DNA of 64,000 nt from Phreatobacter stygius (GTDB taxonomy: Bacteria > Pseudomonadota > Alphaproteobacteria > Rhizobiales > Phreatobacteraceae). The stretch is from the NCBI RefSeq assembly GCF_005144885.1, contig NZ_CP039690.1, positions 3,051,001 through 3,115,000 on the forward strand, written 5' to 3'. Position numbers and translations under genes: made by a program. Below, in pieces: positions 44,817 through 54,407 of the stretch; within the stretch, counting starts at the first letter, position 1, and every line of letters starts with the position of its first letter. The notes below the pieces were generated by a model that saw only the letters and a list, made by a program, of their open reading frames with translations, made no database searches and was not told the DNA's origin.

Positions 44817-46071
44817 CGTACGAGCCCTCCCCGGCCTGGCGGGCGAGATCGTCGCGGAAGCGCGGGTCGGCAATGGCGATCAGCCGTTCGGCGCGGGCAT
44901 GCAGCGGCACGTTGCGCAGGTCCGCGACGCCATGCTCGGTCACCACGACATCGACGTCGCTATGGGCGAGCGTCACCCGCTGGGTCCGGTGGACGATGCG
45001 GCTCGCCGCGCCGTTGCGGGCGGTCGCTGGCAGGGCAATGATCGCCCGGCCGCCGCGGGCCGCGACGCCGCCGCGGGCGAAATCGACCAGGCCGCCGACG
45101 CCGCCGACCGCTGCCCCGCCGGCCATTTCGGAATTCACCTGGCCGGTCAGGTCGACTTCGATTGCCGAATTGATCGACAAGAAATTGTCCTGGCGGCTGA
45201 GCACCTCGATGCCATGGGTATGGGCCGCCGGCAGCACGGCGATCTCGGGGTTCAGATGCAGATGGCGGTTCAGCCGGTGCGTGCCGCACACCGTATTGGT
45301 GACCGTCACCCCCGGGTCGACCGATTTATAGGCATTGGTGATGACGCCTTGTTCGATCAGGTCGAGCACCCGGTCGGTGATCACGCCGGAATGAAACCCG
45401 AGGTCGCGATGGCCCTCGAGCCCGCTCAGAATGGCATCGGGGATGGAGCCGATGCCGATCTGCAGGGTCGAACGGTCGGCGATCAGACCCGCGACATGGC
45501 CGGCAATGCTTTGCTCGACTGCGCCGATGCGGCCCGGCTGCAGCTCGATCGGCGCCCGGCGCGCCGCGATCACCGCGGTGATCGTGGTGTCCGTGGGCAG
45601 GAAAGCCCCGGTCGTCACCGGCACGTCGGCATGAACCTCGACCAGCACCGCGCGGGCATGGCGCGCGGCGAGCGCGGCATAGTCGTTGGCAAGGCCGAGG
45701 TTGAAGCCGCCGGAGCTCGCGGCAACCTGCAGCAGCACGACATCGGCGCGGATCTCGCCGGTCGCGAAGGCCGCGTTCAACGCGCCGTAGTGGCGCGGCA
45801 GGATGGCCAGGCGCCCGGCCTTGGCCAGGCGCGGATTGGTGCCGGTCGCGCCATAGCTGAGGAAGCTCAGCGCCGGCGCGCGGTCCGGCGCGAACGTGTT
45901 CGAGAACGTCGTGCCGAGGAACACTTCGAGCCGGCCGATCCGGTCCGCCTGGTCGACCAGCGCCTCGGTGAGCGTGGTCGGTTCCGCGGTCAATTGACCG
46001 CAGACGACCCGGTCGCCCGGCTGGATGAACGCGGCCAGATCGAGATCGTCGGGATTGATCTGTCGAACCAA
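44809..46071 (-). CDS. Acetyl-CoA hydrolase/transferase family protein
   Basis: A 420-aa class I CoA-transferase-like protein (AcH/4-hydroxybutyrate CoA-transferase type). N-terminal RVVCGQLTAEPTTLTEALVD; GIGSIPDAILSGLEGHRDLG, the CoA-binding loop; and AVLPAAHTHGIEVLSRQDNF. The catalytic Glu of the family falls in the DLRNVPLHA/VTEHGVADL C-terminal region context. The start is TTG 46071 with AGGA 8 nt upstream. It would move CoA between the pathway acid and acetate or succinate. Co-operonic with the acyl-CoA dehydrogenase. Confidence 0.85.
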   Translation of the reverse strand: MVRQINPDDLDLAAFIQPGDRVVCGQLTAEPTTLTEALVDQADRIGRLEVFLGTTFSNTFAPDRAPALSFLSYGATGTNPRLAKAGRLAILPRHYGALNAAFATGEIRADVVLLQVAASSGGFNLGLANDYAALAARHARAVLVEVHADVPVTTGAFLPTDTTITAVIAARRAPIELQPGRIGAVEQSIAGHVAGLIADRSTLQIGIGSIPDAILSGLEGHRDLGFHSGVITDRVLDLIEQGVITNAYKSVDPGVTVTNTVCGTHRLNRHLHLNPEIAVLPAAHTHGIEVLSRQDNFLSINSAIEVDLTGQVNSEMAGGAAVGGVGGLVDFARGGVAARGGRAIIALPATARNGAASRIVHRTQRVTLAHSDVDVVVTEHGVADLRNVPLHARAERLIAIADPRFRDDLARQAGEGSYDA

Positions 46072-46087
46072 GGATTTGTCCTGATCG

Positions 46088-47254
46088 TCAATAAGACTTG
46101 GGCAGGCCGAGAACCTTCTCGGCGATGAAGCTCAGCACCAGTTGCGGGCTGATCGGCGCGATGCGCGGGATCATGACCTCGCGCAGATAGCGCTCGACAT
46201 GAAACTCCTTGGCATAACCGAAACCGCCATGGGTCATGATGGCCTGCTGGCAAGCGTCGAAACCGGCTTCGCCGGCGAGATATTTCGCGGCATTGGCGGA
46301 GGCGCCGCACGGCCGGCCGGTGTCATATTCCCAGGCCGCCTTCATGATCATCAGGCGGGCCGCCTCCAGGTCCATCCAGTTCTTGGCGAGCGGATGCTGG
46401 ATCGCCTGGTTCTGACCGATCGGCCGGTTGAAGACGATGCGCTCCTTGGCGTAAGCCGTGGCCCGCGCCAGGGCGAGCCGGCCGAGCCCGACCGCTTCCG
46501 CCGCGATCAGGACGCGCTCCGGGTTCATGCCGTGCAGGATATATTCGAACCCGCGGCCTTCCTCGCCGATGCGGTCTTCGACCGGCACCTCCAGCCCCTC
46601 GATGAACAATTCGTTCGAATCGACGGCCTTGCGGCCCATCTTCTCGATCTCGTGCACCTTGATCTTCGAGCGGTCGAAGGTGGTGCAGAACAGCGACAGG
46701 CCGAAGGTCGGTTTGGTCACCTCCTCAAGTGGTGTGGTGCGGGCGAGCAGCAGCATCCGGTCGGCGACCTGGGCGGTCGAGATCCACACCTTCTGACCAT
46801 CGACGATATAGCGGTCGCCCTTGCGCACGGCGCGGGTCTTGAGCTGGGTGGTGTTGAGCCCGGTATTCGGCTCGGTCACCGCGAAACAGGTCTTCTCCTT
46901 GCCCTGGACCATGGGCGGCAGGATGCGCCGCTTCTGTTCGGCGGTGCCGAAAACCACCACCGGATTGAGCCCGAAGACGTTGATATGCACGGCCGACGCC
47001 CCGGACATGCCGGCGCCCGACTCGGCAATGGCCTGCATCATGACCGCGGCTTCGGTGATGCCGAGGCCGGAGCCGCCATACTCCTCGGGAATGCAGATGC
47101 CGAGCCAGCCGTCGGCGGCGAGCGCTGAAAACAGCGCGTCGGGAAAGCCGCCATGCTTGTCCAGGTTGAGCCAGTAGTCGTCGCCGAACCGGGCGCAGAT
47201 GCCGGCGACCGCTTCGCGGATCGCCTCCTGCTCGGGGGTGAGGGCGAAATCCAT
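46088..47254 (-). CDS. Acyl-CoA dehydrogenase
   Basis: A 388-aa FAD-dependent dehydrogenase that introduces an alpha,beta double bond into an acyl-CoA. Segments: MDFALTPEQEAIREAVAGIC, GWLGICIPEEYGGSGLGITE, CFAVTEPNTGLNTTQLKTRA (FAD loop), and AANAKYLAGEAGFDACQQAI near the C-terminus, with MTHGGFGYAKEFHVERYLRE. A candidate catalytic Glu lies in this last stretch, as in short-chain family members. Electron acceptor ETF is not encoded here. It lies between two CoA-transferase-type genes. Confidence 0.94.
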   Translation of the reverse strand: MDFALTPEQEAIREAVAGICARFGDDYWLNLDKHGGFPDALFSALAADGWLGICIPEEYGGSGLGITEAAVMMQAIAESGAGMSGASAVHINVFGLNPVVVFGTAEQKRRILPPMVQGKEKTCFAVTEPNTGLNTTQLKTRAVRKGDRYIVDGQKVWISTAQVADRMLLLARTTPLEEVTKPTFGLSLFCTTFDRSKIKVHEIEKMGRKAVDSNELFIEGLEVPVEDRIGEEGRGFEYILHGMNPERVLIAAEAVGLGRLALARATAYAKERIVFNRPIGQNQAIQHPLAKNWMDLEAARLMIMKAAWEYDTGRPCGASANAAKYLAGEAGFDACQQAIMTHGGFGYAKEFHVERYLREVMIPRIAPISPQLVLSFIAEKVLGLPKSY

Positions 47255-47269
47255 TTCAGAACGTCTCCG

Positions 47270-48490
47270 TCAAGGCTTTGAAGGGGCAACCGGCGCCGGA
47301 ACCGAGACGACACCAGTATCGATCAATCGTTGGATGGTGGCCGGGTCGAAACCGGCGGCCGCCAGGATCTCGACACCCTGCTCGCCCTTGCGTGGCGCCA
47401 GATTGCCGATTTCGGCCGGGGTCTCGGACCAGGTGGTGGCCATGCGCATGGTGCGCATGCGGCCTTCGGTCGGGTGGTCGACCATCTGGAAAAAGTCGGT
47501 CGCGACCAGATGTGGATCATCGAGCACGCTTTCCACGTCATGCATGGGCATGGCCGGGACATCGGCCTGTTCGAGCAGGGCCAGCCATTCGGCGGTGGTT
47601 TTCGTCTCGAACAGTTCGGCCAGCGCGCCATAGACGAAGTCGATATTGGCGGAGCGGTTGGCAAAGCTTGCGAAGCGCGGATCACGTTCCGGCAGGTCGG
47701 AACGCCCGACGGCTGAGAGAAAGCTCGTCCACTGCTTGTCATTATAGACCAGGGCGCAGACATGACCGTCGCTGGTCTTGTAGGGCCGGCGCTCGGGCGA
47801 CAATTGCCGGGCATAGCCGCCGCGGTCGAGCGGCGGATCGAAGCTCAGCCCGCTGAGATGGTCGCCGAGCACGAAACCGACCATGGTCTCGAACATCGGC
47901 ACATCCAGCCTCTGGCCGCGCCCGGTGCGCTCGCGATGCACCAGGGTGGCGCAGATGGCGCCGACCGCGGTCAGGCCGACCACGCGGTCGGCGACCGCTG
48001 TCGGCACGTAGCGCGGTATGCCGTCGCCGGACCTGGCGATCAGCGCCGACATGGTCGAACCGCCCTGGATCAGGTCGTCGTAAGCCGGCTTGGCGGCATA
48101 GGGCCCGTCCTGGCCGAAGCCGAAGACGCCGGCATAGATGATGCGCGGGTTGATCGCTGCGATGGTCTCGTAGTCGAGGCCGAGCCGTGCCATCGCCTGG
48201 GGCCGCACGTTGTAGACCAGCACGTCGGCGTCGGCGGCCAGCCGCTTCAGCGCGTCGCGTCCATCGGGATGTTTCAGGTCCAGGCAGATGCTGCGCTTGT
48301 TGCGGTTGGCATTGAGATAGATGGCGCCCATGCCGTCATGGCGGAACGGCCCGATCTGACGGGTCAGGTCGCCCTCGGGCGCTTCGACCTTGATCACGTC
48401 GGCGCCCATGTCCGCCAGCATCTGCGTGGCGTAGGGGCCCATCAGGACCGAGGTCATGTCGATGATCTTGATCCCTGCGATCGGACCCAT
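47270..48490 (-). CDS. Class III CoA-transferase (CaiB/BaiF family)
   Basis: A 406-aa CoA-transferase, first gene of the leftward operon. It begins MGPIAGIKIIDMTSVLMGPY; ADMGADVIKVEAPEGDLTRQ binds CoA; the conserved Asp pair PAYDDLIQGGSTMSAL provides the likely catalytic Asp. Unlike the paralogue at 43599-44816 it lacks the racemase GDFGGG motif, so true CoA transfer is expected, activating the pathway acid. Start ATG 48490. Confidence 0.9.
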   Translation of the reverse strand: MGPIAGIKIIDMTSVLMGPYATQMLADMGADVIKVEAPEGDLTRQIGPFRHDGMGAIYLNANRNKRSICLDLKHPDGRDALKRLAADADVLVYNVRPQAMARLGLDYETIAAINPRIIYAGVFGFGQDGPYAAKPAYDDLIQGGSTMSALIARSGDGIPRYVPTAVADRVVGLTAVGAICATLVHRERTGRGQRLDVPMFETMVGFVLGDHLSGLSFDPPLDRGGYARQLSPERRPYKTSDGHVCALVYNDKQWTSFLSAVGRSDLPERDPRFASFANRSANIDFVYGALAELFETKTTAEWLALLEQADVPAMPMHDVESVLDDPHLVATDFFQMVDHPTEGRMRTMRMATTWSETPAEIGNLAPRKGEQGVEILAAAGFDPATIQRLIDTGVVSVPAPVAPSKP

Positions 48491-48657
48491 GGGTGCTGTA
48501 CCTGCGATGCGTGGCGGTCGGCCGATATTCGGCGCCGGCCCTCCGATGGTCGAGCCATAAATCAGTTCATGATCATGGACAAGATATTTTCTAATTTGAA
48601 TTCCTCGGTCAAACGGCTGTGCTTCTCCGTCTCGCCACGCGAAATTTTTGACCTGGT

Positions 48658-48677
48658 GCAGCGCAAAATTGCGCTGC
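48658..48677. promoter_or_regulatory. Inverted repeat in the divergent CoA-operon/aldehyde-dehydrogenase control region
   Basis: GCAGCGCAA-AA-TTGCGCTGC, 9-bp arms, with further GCGCTGC copies just after it. It lies in the AT-richer 406-bp gap between 48490 and 48897 and is a candidate operator for the IclR regulator. A leftward TTGACC at about 48611-48606 may be a -35 for the CoA-transferase operon. Confidence 0.5.
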
Positions 48678-48783
48678 TGCGCTGCAAAAGTAGCGCCGAA
48701 ATTCAAGCTATGCCAGAGAAAACTCAGCAAAATGAAGCGATTATGAGCTCTTGCTCGTGGTCGCCGTCGTCATGGCGGGCCAG

Positions 48784-48832
48784 TTGACAGCAAAGTTCGC
48801 GAGTGAGTATCAATAATTCGCACACGTGAATT
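48784..48832 (+). promoter_or_regulatory. Promoter and overlapping palindrome of the aldehyde dehydrogenase/liv operon
   Basis: TTGACA (48784-48789), 18 nt, then TATCAA (48808-48813). An AATTC-N8-GAATT palindrome (48815-48832) sits on the expected start site, a good place for a repressor such as the IclR protein. Confidence 0.5.
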
Positions 48833-48896
48833 TTGCGCTGGCCGCGCACACCGCCGATCCACGGCCGGTGTGTCGGTGCGCGGCGCGCGAGGGCAG

Positions 48897-50378
48897 ATGT
48901 TGGAACGCAATCGCTACGAACGGCTTTTCATTGGCGGCGAATGGGTCGCGCCGCTCGACGGCGCGATCGTCGAGACCACCGATCCGGCCACCGGTCAGCC
49001 CTGGGCGACCGTCGCCTTTGGCGGGCCTGGGGATATCGACCGGGCGGTCGCGGCCGCCCGCGAGGCTTTCGAAGGTCCCTGGCGCCGCATGCCGGGCTGG
49101 GAACGCGCCGTGCTGCTGCGCCGCTTCGCCGATCTCTATGAGCGGCGCGCCGGCGACATGGCGGTTCTGGAATCGCGCGACACCGGTCGCCCGATCCGCG
49201 AGACGCGCCCGGATCTCGGTGCGCACCATCGCTGGTATCACTGGTTCGCGTCGCTGGCCGACAAGCTCGACGGTCGCACCATTCCGATCGATCCTTCGGT
49301 CCACGCCTATACCGAGCGGCGTCCGGTCGGCGTGGTCGGCGCCATCACGCCCTGGAACGCACCGATGCTGACGACCGCCTGGAAGGTCGGGCCGGCGCTC
49401 GCGGCGGGCTGCACCGTGGTGCTGAAGCCGGCCGAGCAGACCCCGGTGACCGCCTTCGAGCTTGCCCGCATTGTCGAGGAGGCGGGGCTACCGCCGGGCG
49501 TCCTGAATGTCGTGCCGGGCCTTGGTCATTCCACCGGCGCGCATCTGGTCGCCCATCCCGGCGTCGACAAGATCGCCTTTACCGGCGAGGGCCGCACCGC
49601 CCAGGAGATCCTGCGCAGCGGTGCCGCGACGCTGAAGCGCTTCTCGTTCGAGCTCGGCGGAAAATCGCCCCACATCATCTTCGAGGATGCCGATTTCGAT
49701 CAGGCGATGAACGCCGCCACCTCGTCAGCCTGGGTCGTCTGCGGCCAGAGCTGCGCACTCGGCTCGCGCGTGCTGGTGCAGCGCTCGATCTATGACCGCG
49801 TGGTCGAAGCGTTCCAGCGCCGCGCGGCGCGGGTCCGGGTCGGCATGCCCTTGGATGAAGCGACCCATATGGGCCCCCAGGCCCATGCCGAGCAGCTCGA
49901 CAAGACGCTGTCTTATATCGCGATTGGCCAGGCCGAGGGCGCGACGCTCGCCGCCGGCGGCAGGCGGCTCGACCAGGGCCAACTGGCGGGCGGCTATTTC
50001 GTCGAGCCGACGGTCTTTGCCGGTGTCGACAACCGGATGCGGATCGCGCGCGAGGAGATCTTCGGGCCGGTCGCCTCGCTCATCCCCTTCGCCGACGAGG
50101 ACGAGGCGGTGAGCATTGCCAACGACACCCGCTACGGCCTCACCGCCGGCCTGTGGACGCGCGACACCGGCCGCGCGCATCGCGTCGCCGGCCGCATCGA
50201 TGCCGGCATGGTCTGGGTCAACACCTATCGCTACATCCGCTGGTCGACCCCCTATGGCGGCGTCAAGGCCAGCGGCTGGGGCCGCGAGAACGGCGTCGAG
50301 GCCCTCGACAACTATCTCGATACGCGAACCACCATCGTCAGCACGTCGGGCCAGTTCCCCGACATCTACGCTCAGTGA
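48897..50378 (+). CDS. Aldehyde dehydrogenase family protein
   Basis: A 493-aa NAD(P)-dependent aldehyde dehydrogenase that makes a carboxylic acid. Catalytic Cys286 lies in VCGQSCALGSR and Glu252 in RFSFELGGKSP; GVVGAITPWNAPMLTTAWK is the coenzyme/Asn motif. ATG 48897 (MLERNRYERLFIGGEW) is family-like; a GTG at 48870 is possible. First gene of an operon with an SDR and a full Liv transporter. It likely feeds the CoA-dependent pathway encoded divergently. Confidence 0.94.
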   Translation: MLERNRYERLFIGGEWVAPLDGAIVETTDPATGQPWATVAFGGPGDIDRAVAAAREAFEGPWRRMPGWERAVLLRRFADLYERRAGDMAVLESRDTGRPIRETRPDLGAHHRWYHWFASLADKLDGRTIPIDPSVHAYTERRPVGVVGAITPWNAPMLTTAWKVGPALAAGCTVVLKPAEQTPVTAFELARIVEEAGLPPGVLNVVPGLGHSTGAHLVAHPGVDKIAFTGEGRTAQEILRSGAATLKRFSFELGGKSPHIIFEDADFDQAMNAATSSAWVVCGQSCALGSRVLVQRSIYDRVVEAFQRRAARVRVGMPLDEATHMGPQAHAEQLDKTLSYIAIGQAEGATLAAGGRRLDQGQLAGGYFVEPTVFAGVDNRMRIAREEIFGPVASLIPFADEDEAVSIANDTRYGLTAGLWTRDTGRAHRVAGRIDAGMVWVNTYRYIRWSTPYGGVKASGWGRENGVEALDNYLDTRTTIVSTSGQFPDIYAQ

Positions 50379-50403
50379 TCATCAAGCGAAGGACATGAAG
50401 CTC

Positions 50404-51174
50404 ATGCGTCTTGCGGGCAAACTCGCGGTCGTCACGGCCGCCGCGTCGGGAATGGGTCGGGCCGGTGTCGAGCTGTTTCTGAGGGAAGGCGCCAAGGTCG
50501 CCGCCGTCGACATCGATGCCCAGGCGCTCGACCGTCTCGCGAGCGAGATGAAGGCCAAGGGCAGCCCGATCGAGACGGTCCAGGCCGACCTGTCGCAGCC
50601 CGAAGGGGCCCGGCAGTCGATCAACGATGCCGCGGCCAGGCTCGGCGGCATCGACGTGTTGTGGGCCCATGCCGGCATTCCAGGACCGGCCGGCGTCGAG
50701 AACCTCGACTTCGCGCAATACGAAAAAGCGATGGCGCTGAACGTCACCTCGGCCGTGCTCGCCGCCGGTGAGGTGGTCGCCCATATGCGCAAGCGCGGCG
50801 GCGGCTCGCTGATCTTCACCGCCTCGGTCTCCGGCCTGGTCGGCTCGATGTTCAGCCCGGTCTATTCGGCCGGCAAGTTCGCCATTGTCGGCCTGACCAA
50901 GTCGCTCGCCCAGCGCTTCGCCGCCGACGGCGTGCGCGTCAACGTCGTCTGCCCCGGCCTGACCGACACGCCGATGAAGCTCGGTTTCACCGGCCGCTCG
51001 GGCGATCCGGTGGAAGCCGCGACAAACCAGGAGCGCCTGCTGGCCCTGGTGCCGATGGGCCGGCTTTGCCAGGCCGAGGAGGTTGCCCATGCCGTGCTCT
51101 GGCTCGCCTCCGACGACGCCTCTTTCGTGACCGGCGTCGCGCTGCCGGTCGACGGCGGGTTCACCGCACGCTGA
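50404..51174 (+). CDS. Short-chain dehydrogenase/reductase (SDR)
   Basis: A 256-aa classical SDR. The cofactor motif reads VVTAAASGMGRAGVELF (TGxxxGxG-like, first Gly replaced by Ala); catalytic Ser-Tyr-Lys are in FTASVSGLVG and SPVYSAGKFAI; NVVCPGLTDTPM is the typical PG motif. Start: ATG 50404 is chosen; 50395 is in frame and equally plausible. It probably oxidises an alcohol to the aldehyde used by the preceding enzyme, or a hydroxyacyl intermediate. Confidence 0.92.
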   Translation: MRLAGKLAVVTAAASGMGRAGVELFLREGAKVAAVDIDAQALDRLASEMKAKGSPIETVQADLSQPEGARQSINDAAARLGGIDVLWAHAGIPGPAGVENLDFAQYEKAMALNVTSAVLAAGEVVAHMRKRGGGSLIFTASVSGLVGSMFSPVYSAGKFAIVGLTKSLAQRFAADGVRVNVVCPGLTDTPMKLGFTGRSGDPVEAATNQERLLALVPMGRLCQAEEVAHAVLWLASDDASFVTGVALPVDGGFTAR

Positions 51175-51247
51175 TCCGACAAGCGGCCCGCAAGAGGCCG
51201 GCACATGCCCAATCACAACATCCAATGATCCTCGGGAGGGACTTCAT

Positions 51248-52450
51248 ATGACCATCGTCAGCAAACGCACCTTGCTGCAGCTCACCGCGACCGCGGTTGC
51301 GGCCGGCGTCACGCCGGCCCATGCGGCCGATCCGCTCAAGATCGGCGTCCTGGTGCCGCTGACCGGGGCAACGGCTTCCGACGGCGCGCGCCTGTTGAAG
51401 GCCCATGAACTCGCGGCCAAGGAGATCAATGCCCGCGGGCTCGCCGGGCTCGGCGGGGCCAAGATCGAACTGATCGTCGGCGATACCCAATCCCGGCCGG
51501 AGGTCGGGCGCAGCGAGGCCGAACGGCTGATCTCGCGCAACAGCGTCAGCGCCTTGCTCGGCGCCTGGGCCTCCGCCGTCACCATCCCGTCCATGCAGGT
51601 GGCCGAGCGCTATCGCACGCCCTTCATCGTGACCAGCGCGGTCACCGATTCGATCACCGAGCAGAAACTGCAGTTCGTCTTCCGCGTCTCGCCCAAGGGG
51701 AGCTGGGCGGCCAAGGACGTGGTGAACTTCATTGGCCACCTGCGTACCAAGGGGGCGGCCGTCAACAAGGTGGCTCTCGCCTATGAGGACGGGCCGTTCG
51801 GCCAGACGGTGTCGAAGGGCTACAAGGCCTTCCTGCCGGAACAGGGCATCCAGCTGGCGGCCGAGGAAACCTTCCGCACCGGCTCCGCCGACCTGTCAAC
51901 CCAGGCTGCCAAGCTCAAGGCGAGCGGCGCCGACCTCGTGCTCATCGTCTGCTATGTCGACGATGAAACCGTGCTGCTCCGGGCGCTCGCCGCCCAGCAA
52001 TACAAGCCGCTGGTGCTCGGTTATGGCGGCGGCCATGTCCACCCGACCCTGCTCCAGCTCGGCCCGCTGGTGGAGGGCGCCTTCGGCATCGTCGAGTGGA
52101 TGCCCGATATCAAGAAGCCGGCGACCGAAGCCTTCGTGAAGGCCTATCGCGCCGCCTATAACAACGAGGCGCCGTTGAGCAATGCGGCGCAGGCCTATGC
52201 CGCGACCTGGGCGGTGGCGCTCGCCGCGGATGCCGCGGGCAACCGCAATGCCATCGCGATCCGCGATGCCCTGCGCAAGCTCCGGCTGTCCGACGGCCCG
52301 GCGTCCCTGCTGCCCAACGATACCCTCGCCTTCGACGAGCACGGCCAGAACATCGTCGGCAACGTCATGTCGCAGGTGATCGGCGGGCAGTTCGTCACCG
52401 TCTGGCCGGAAGCCGTCGCCAGCCAGCCGATCAGGCTGCCGTCGCGCTGA
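51248..52450 (+). CDS. Liv-type periplasmic substrate-binding protein
   Basis: A 400-aa type I solute-binding protein of the third Liv transporter. A signal with Tat-like SKRTLLQ ends at HAADPL near residue 26; KIGVLVPLTGATASDGARLL is the first ligand loop; SVSALLGAWASAVTIPSMQV and FIVTSAVTDSITEQ follow. GGGAGGG lies 7 nt before the ATG. It is co-transcribed with aldehyde dehydrogenase and SDR upstream and permease genes downstream, so its ligand is likely the pathway substrate. Confidence 0.94.
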   Translation: MTIVSKRTLLQLTATAVAAGVTPAHAADPLKIGVLVPLTGATASDGARLLKAHELAAKEINARGLAGLGGAKIELIVGDTQSRPEVGRSEAERLISRNSVSALLGAWASAVTIPSMQVAERYRTPFIVTSAVTDSITEQKLQFVFRVSPKGSWAAKDVVNFIGHLRTKGAAVNKVALAYEDGPFGQTVSKGYKAFLPEQGIQLAAEETFRTGSADLSTQAAKLKASGADLVLIVCYVDDETVLLRALAAQQYKPLVLGYGGGHVHPTLLQLGPLVEGAFGIVEWMPDIKKPATEAFVKAYRAAYNNEAPLSNAAQAYAATWAVALAADAAGNRNAIAIRDALRKLRLSDGPASLLPNDTLAFDEHGQNIVGNVMSQVIGGQFVTVWPEAVASQPIRLPSR

Positions 52451-52515
52451 CCGCCTCCCGATGTGCCGGGCCGCGCCGCGGCCCGGCCCGGCCGCTCCAG
52501 CCTGGAAAGATGCTC

Positions 52516-53388
52516 ATGTCCTTCGGGATATTTCTGCAAGCCGTCGTCAGCGGGCTCGCCAATGGTGCGATCTATGCGCTGATCGCGGTGGGCCTGACGC
52601 TCGTCTTCGGCGTCATGCGGATCATCAATTTCGCCCATGGCGAATTCCTGATGATCGCCATGTATGCCGGCTATTTCAGCTGGGCCCTGTTGGGCATCGA
52701 TCCGCTCCTGTCCATCCTGATCGTCACGCCGGCGCTGATGCTGGCGGGCGTGCTGCTCTACGGCTCGCTCGTCCGCTTCGCCCTGAACGTGCCGGAGATC
52801 AACCAGATGGCGGTGACGCTCGGCCTGTCGCTGCTGCTCCAGCATCTGGCGCTGGTGCTGTTCACCGGTGACAACATGCTGGTCACCCAGCCGCGCTCGA
52901 CCGCCGGCATCGTCATGGGCCCGGTGGTCGTGCAGATCAACCAGCTGATCGCCTGCGGCGCCTCGCTGACCCTCTTGGGGCTGCTCTATCTGTTCATGAA
53001 GCGGACGGATTTCGGCCTGGTCATGCGGGCGGTGTCGCAGTCGCGCGACGGCGCGGCGCTGTCCGGCATCGACATCGCCTCGGTCTACAAATGGGCCATG
53101 GCCGTCGGCGTCGGCACGCTCGGCGTCACCGGCCCGCTGCTGGTCTCGATCCTCTATGCCAATCCCCATGTCGGCGCGCTGTTCACCCTGAAGGCCTTTG
53201 TCATCGTCATCGTCGGCGGCCTCGGCAGCTTCGGCGGGGCTTTGCTCGGGGCGATGGTGGTGGGGCTTGCCGAGAGCATCGCCGGCGCCTGGTTTTCCGC
53301 CTCGGCAGCCGCCGCGGTTCCCTTCGCGATCCTGATCCTGATCCTGCTCGTGCGCCCCGAGGGTCTGATGTTCCGGGTGAGCCGCTGA
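52516..53388 (+). CDS. livH: Liv-type ABC transporter permease LivH
   Basis: Permease (290 aa) beginning MSFGIFLQAVVSGLANGAIY, with the LivH motif FGVMRIINFAHGEFLMIAMY and end RPEGLMF. ATG 52516 has GGAAAG with 6-nt spacing; ATG 52510 is an alternative. It overlaps livM by one base. Confidence 0.93.
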   Translation: MSFGIFLQAVVSGLANGAIYALIAVGLTLVFGVMRIINFAHGEFLMIAMYAGYFSWALLGIDPLLSILIVTPALMLAGVLLYGSLVRFALNVPEINQMAVTLGLSLLLQHLALVLFTGDNMLVTQPRSTAGIVMGPVVVQINQLIACGASLTLLGLLYLFMKRTDFGLVMRAVSQSRDGAALSGIDIASVYKWAMAVGVGTLGVTGPLLVSILYANPHVGALFTLKAFVIVIVGGLGSFGGALLGAMVVGLAESIAGAWFSASAAAAVPFAILILILLVRPEGLMFRVSR

Positions 53389-54407
53389 TGACCAGCCTGC
53401 GCAACATCCTTGTTATCACCGGCCTGGTCGCTGCCGCCTTCTTCGCCGCCAGCGGCGACCGCTACTACATGGACATCTTCATCCTCACCTGTTTCTACGG
53501 CACGCTCGCCGTGTCGTGGAACATGATGGCCGGCCTGACCGGGCTGATGTCGCTCGGCCATGCGCTGTTCGTCGGCATCGGCGCCTATAGTGTCGCCTGG
53601 GGCGCGTCGGTCCATGGCTGGCCGCCGATCGTCACCTGGCCCTTGGGCATCGCGCTGTCGGTCGCCGCCGCCACCGTCATTGGCCTGCTCTGTTTCCGTT
53701 ATGGCTTGCGCGGTTATTTCTTCGCCATCGCGACGCTCGCCTTCAACGAGGTCGCCTTCTTCGTGGTGTCGGGAAACATCGCGCTCGGCCGTTCCGACGG
53801 CATCATCCTGCCGATCTCTTCCGAGGACTCGCTGGCCCGGCTGCAGTTCTTCGAGAAATGGCCCTATGGGCTGATCATCGGCACCGTGCTGATCGGCACG
53901 CTGATAACAGGCGAACTCCTGATGAAGTCGCGCACCGGCTATTACTGGCGGGCGCTGCGCGACAACGAGGAGGCGGCCGAGGCGCTCGGCATCAATGCGC
54001 GCGCCCTGAAACTGCGCTGCTTCATCATCAGTGCCGGCATTTCCAGCCTGTGCGGCGCCTTCTATGCCAATTACGTCGCCTTCGTCGATCCGCGCTCGGT
54101 GCTCGGCATCGACCTGTCGATCCAGATGCTGGTCTATTCGATCATCGGCGGCATGGCGCTGCTGTGGGGGCCGCTCGTCGGCGCCGCCATCCTGGTGCCG
54201 TTCAGCATTGTCCTGCGTGGCTTCACCTCGATCCAGGGCAGCGACATCATCGTCTACGCCATCCTGCTGATCGTGCTGGCGCTGATCCTGCCGCAGGGCA
54301 TCGCCGGCTGGTTCGTCGCCCGCTGGCGCCGGTCGCAGGCGCTGCGCCGCCAGGCCGTGCGTCCGGGCGCCAGCCTTTCCGAGGCCAGGCCGGAGGCTGG
54401 GTCATGA
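53388..54407 (+). CDS. livM: Liv-type ABC transporter permease LivM
   Basis: Permease (339 aa) with the LivM motif MAGLTGLMSLGHALFVGIGA and the cytoplasmic-loop segment ALRDNEEAAEALGINARALK that contacts the ATPases. It ends in a long basic tail (ARWRRSQALRRQAVRPGASL). Its start overlaps the livH stop by one base and its stop overlaps livG by four. Confidence 0.93.
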   Translation: MTSLRNILVITGLVAAAFFAASGDRYYMDIFILTCFYGTLAVSWNMMAGLTGLMSLGHALFVGIGAYSVAWGASVHGWPPIVTWPLGIALSVAAATVIGLLCFRYGLRGYFFAIATLAFNEVAFFVVSGNIALGRSDGIILPISSEDSLARLQFFEKWPYGLIIGTVLIGTLITGELLMKSRTGYYWRALRDNEEAAEALGINARALKLRCFIISAGISSLCGAFYANYVAFVDPRSVLGIDLSIQMLVYSIIGGMALLWGPLVGAAILVPFSIVLRGFTSIQGSDIIVYAILLIVLALILPQGIAGWFVARWRRSQALRRQAVRPGASLSEARPEAGS

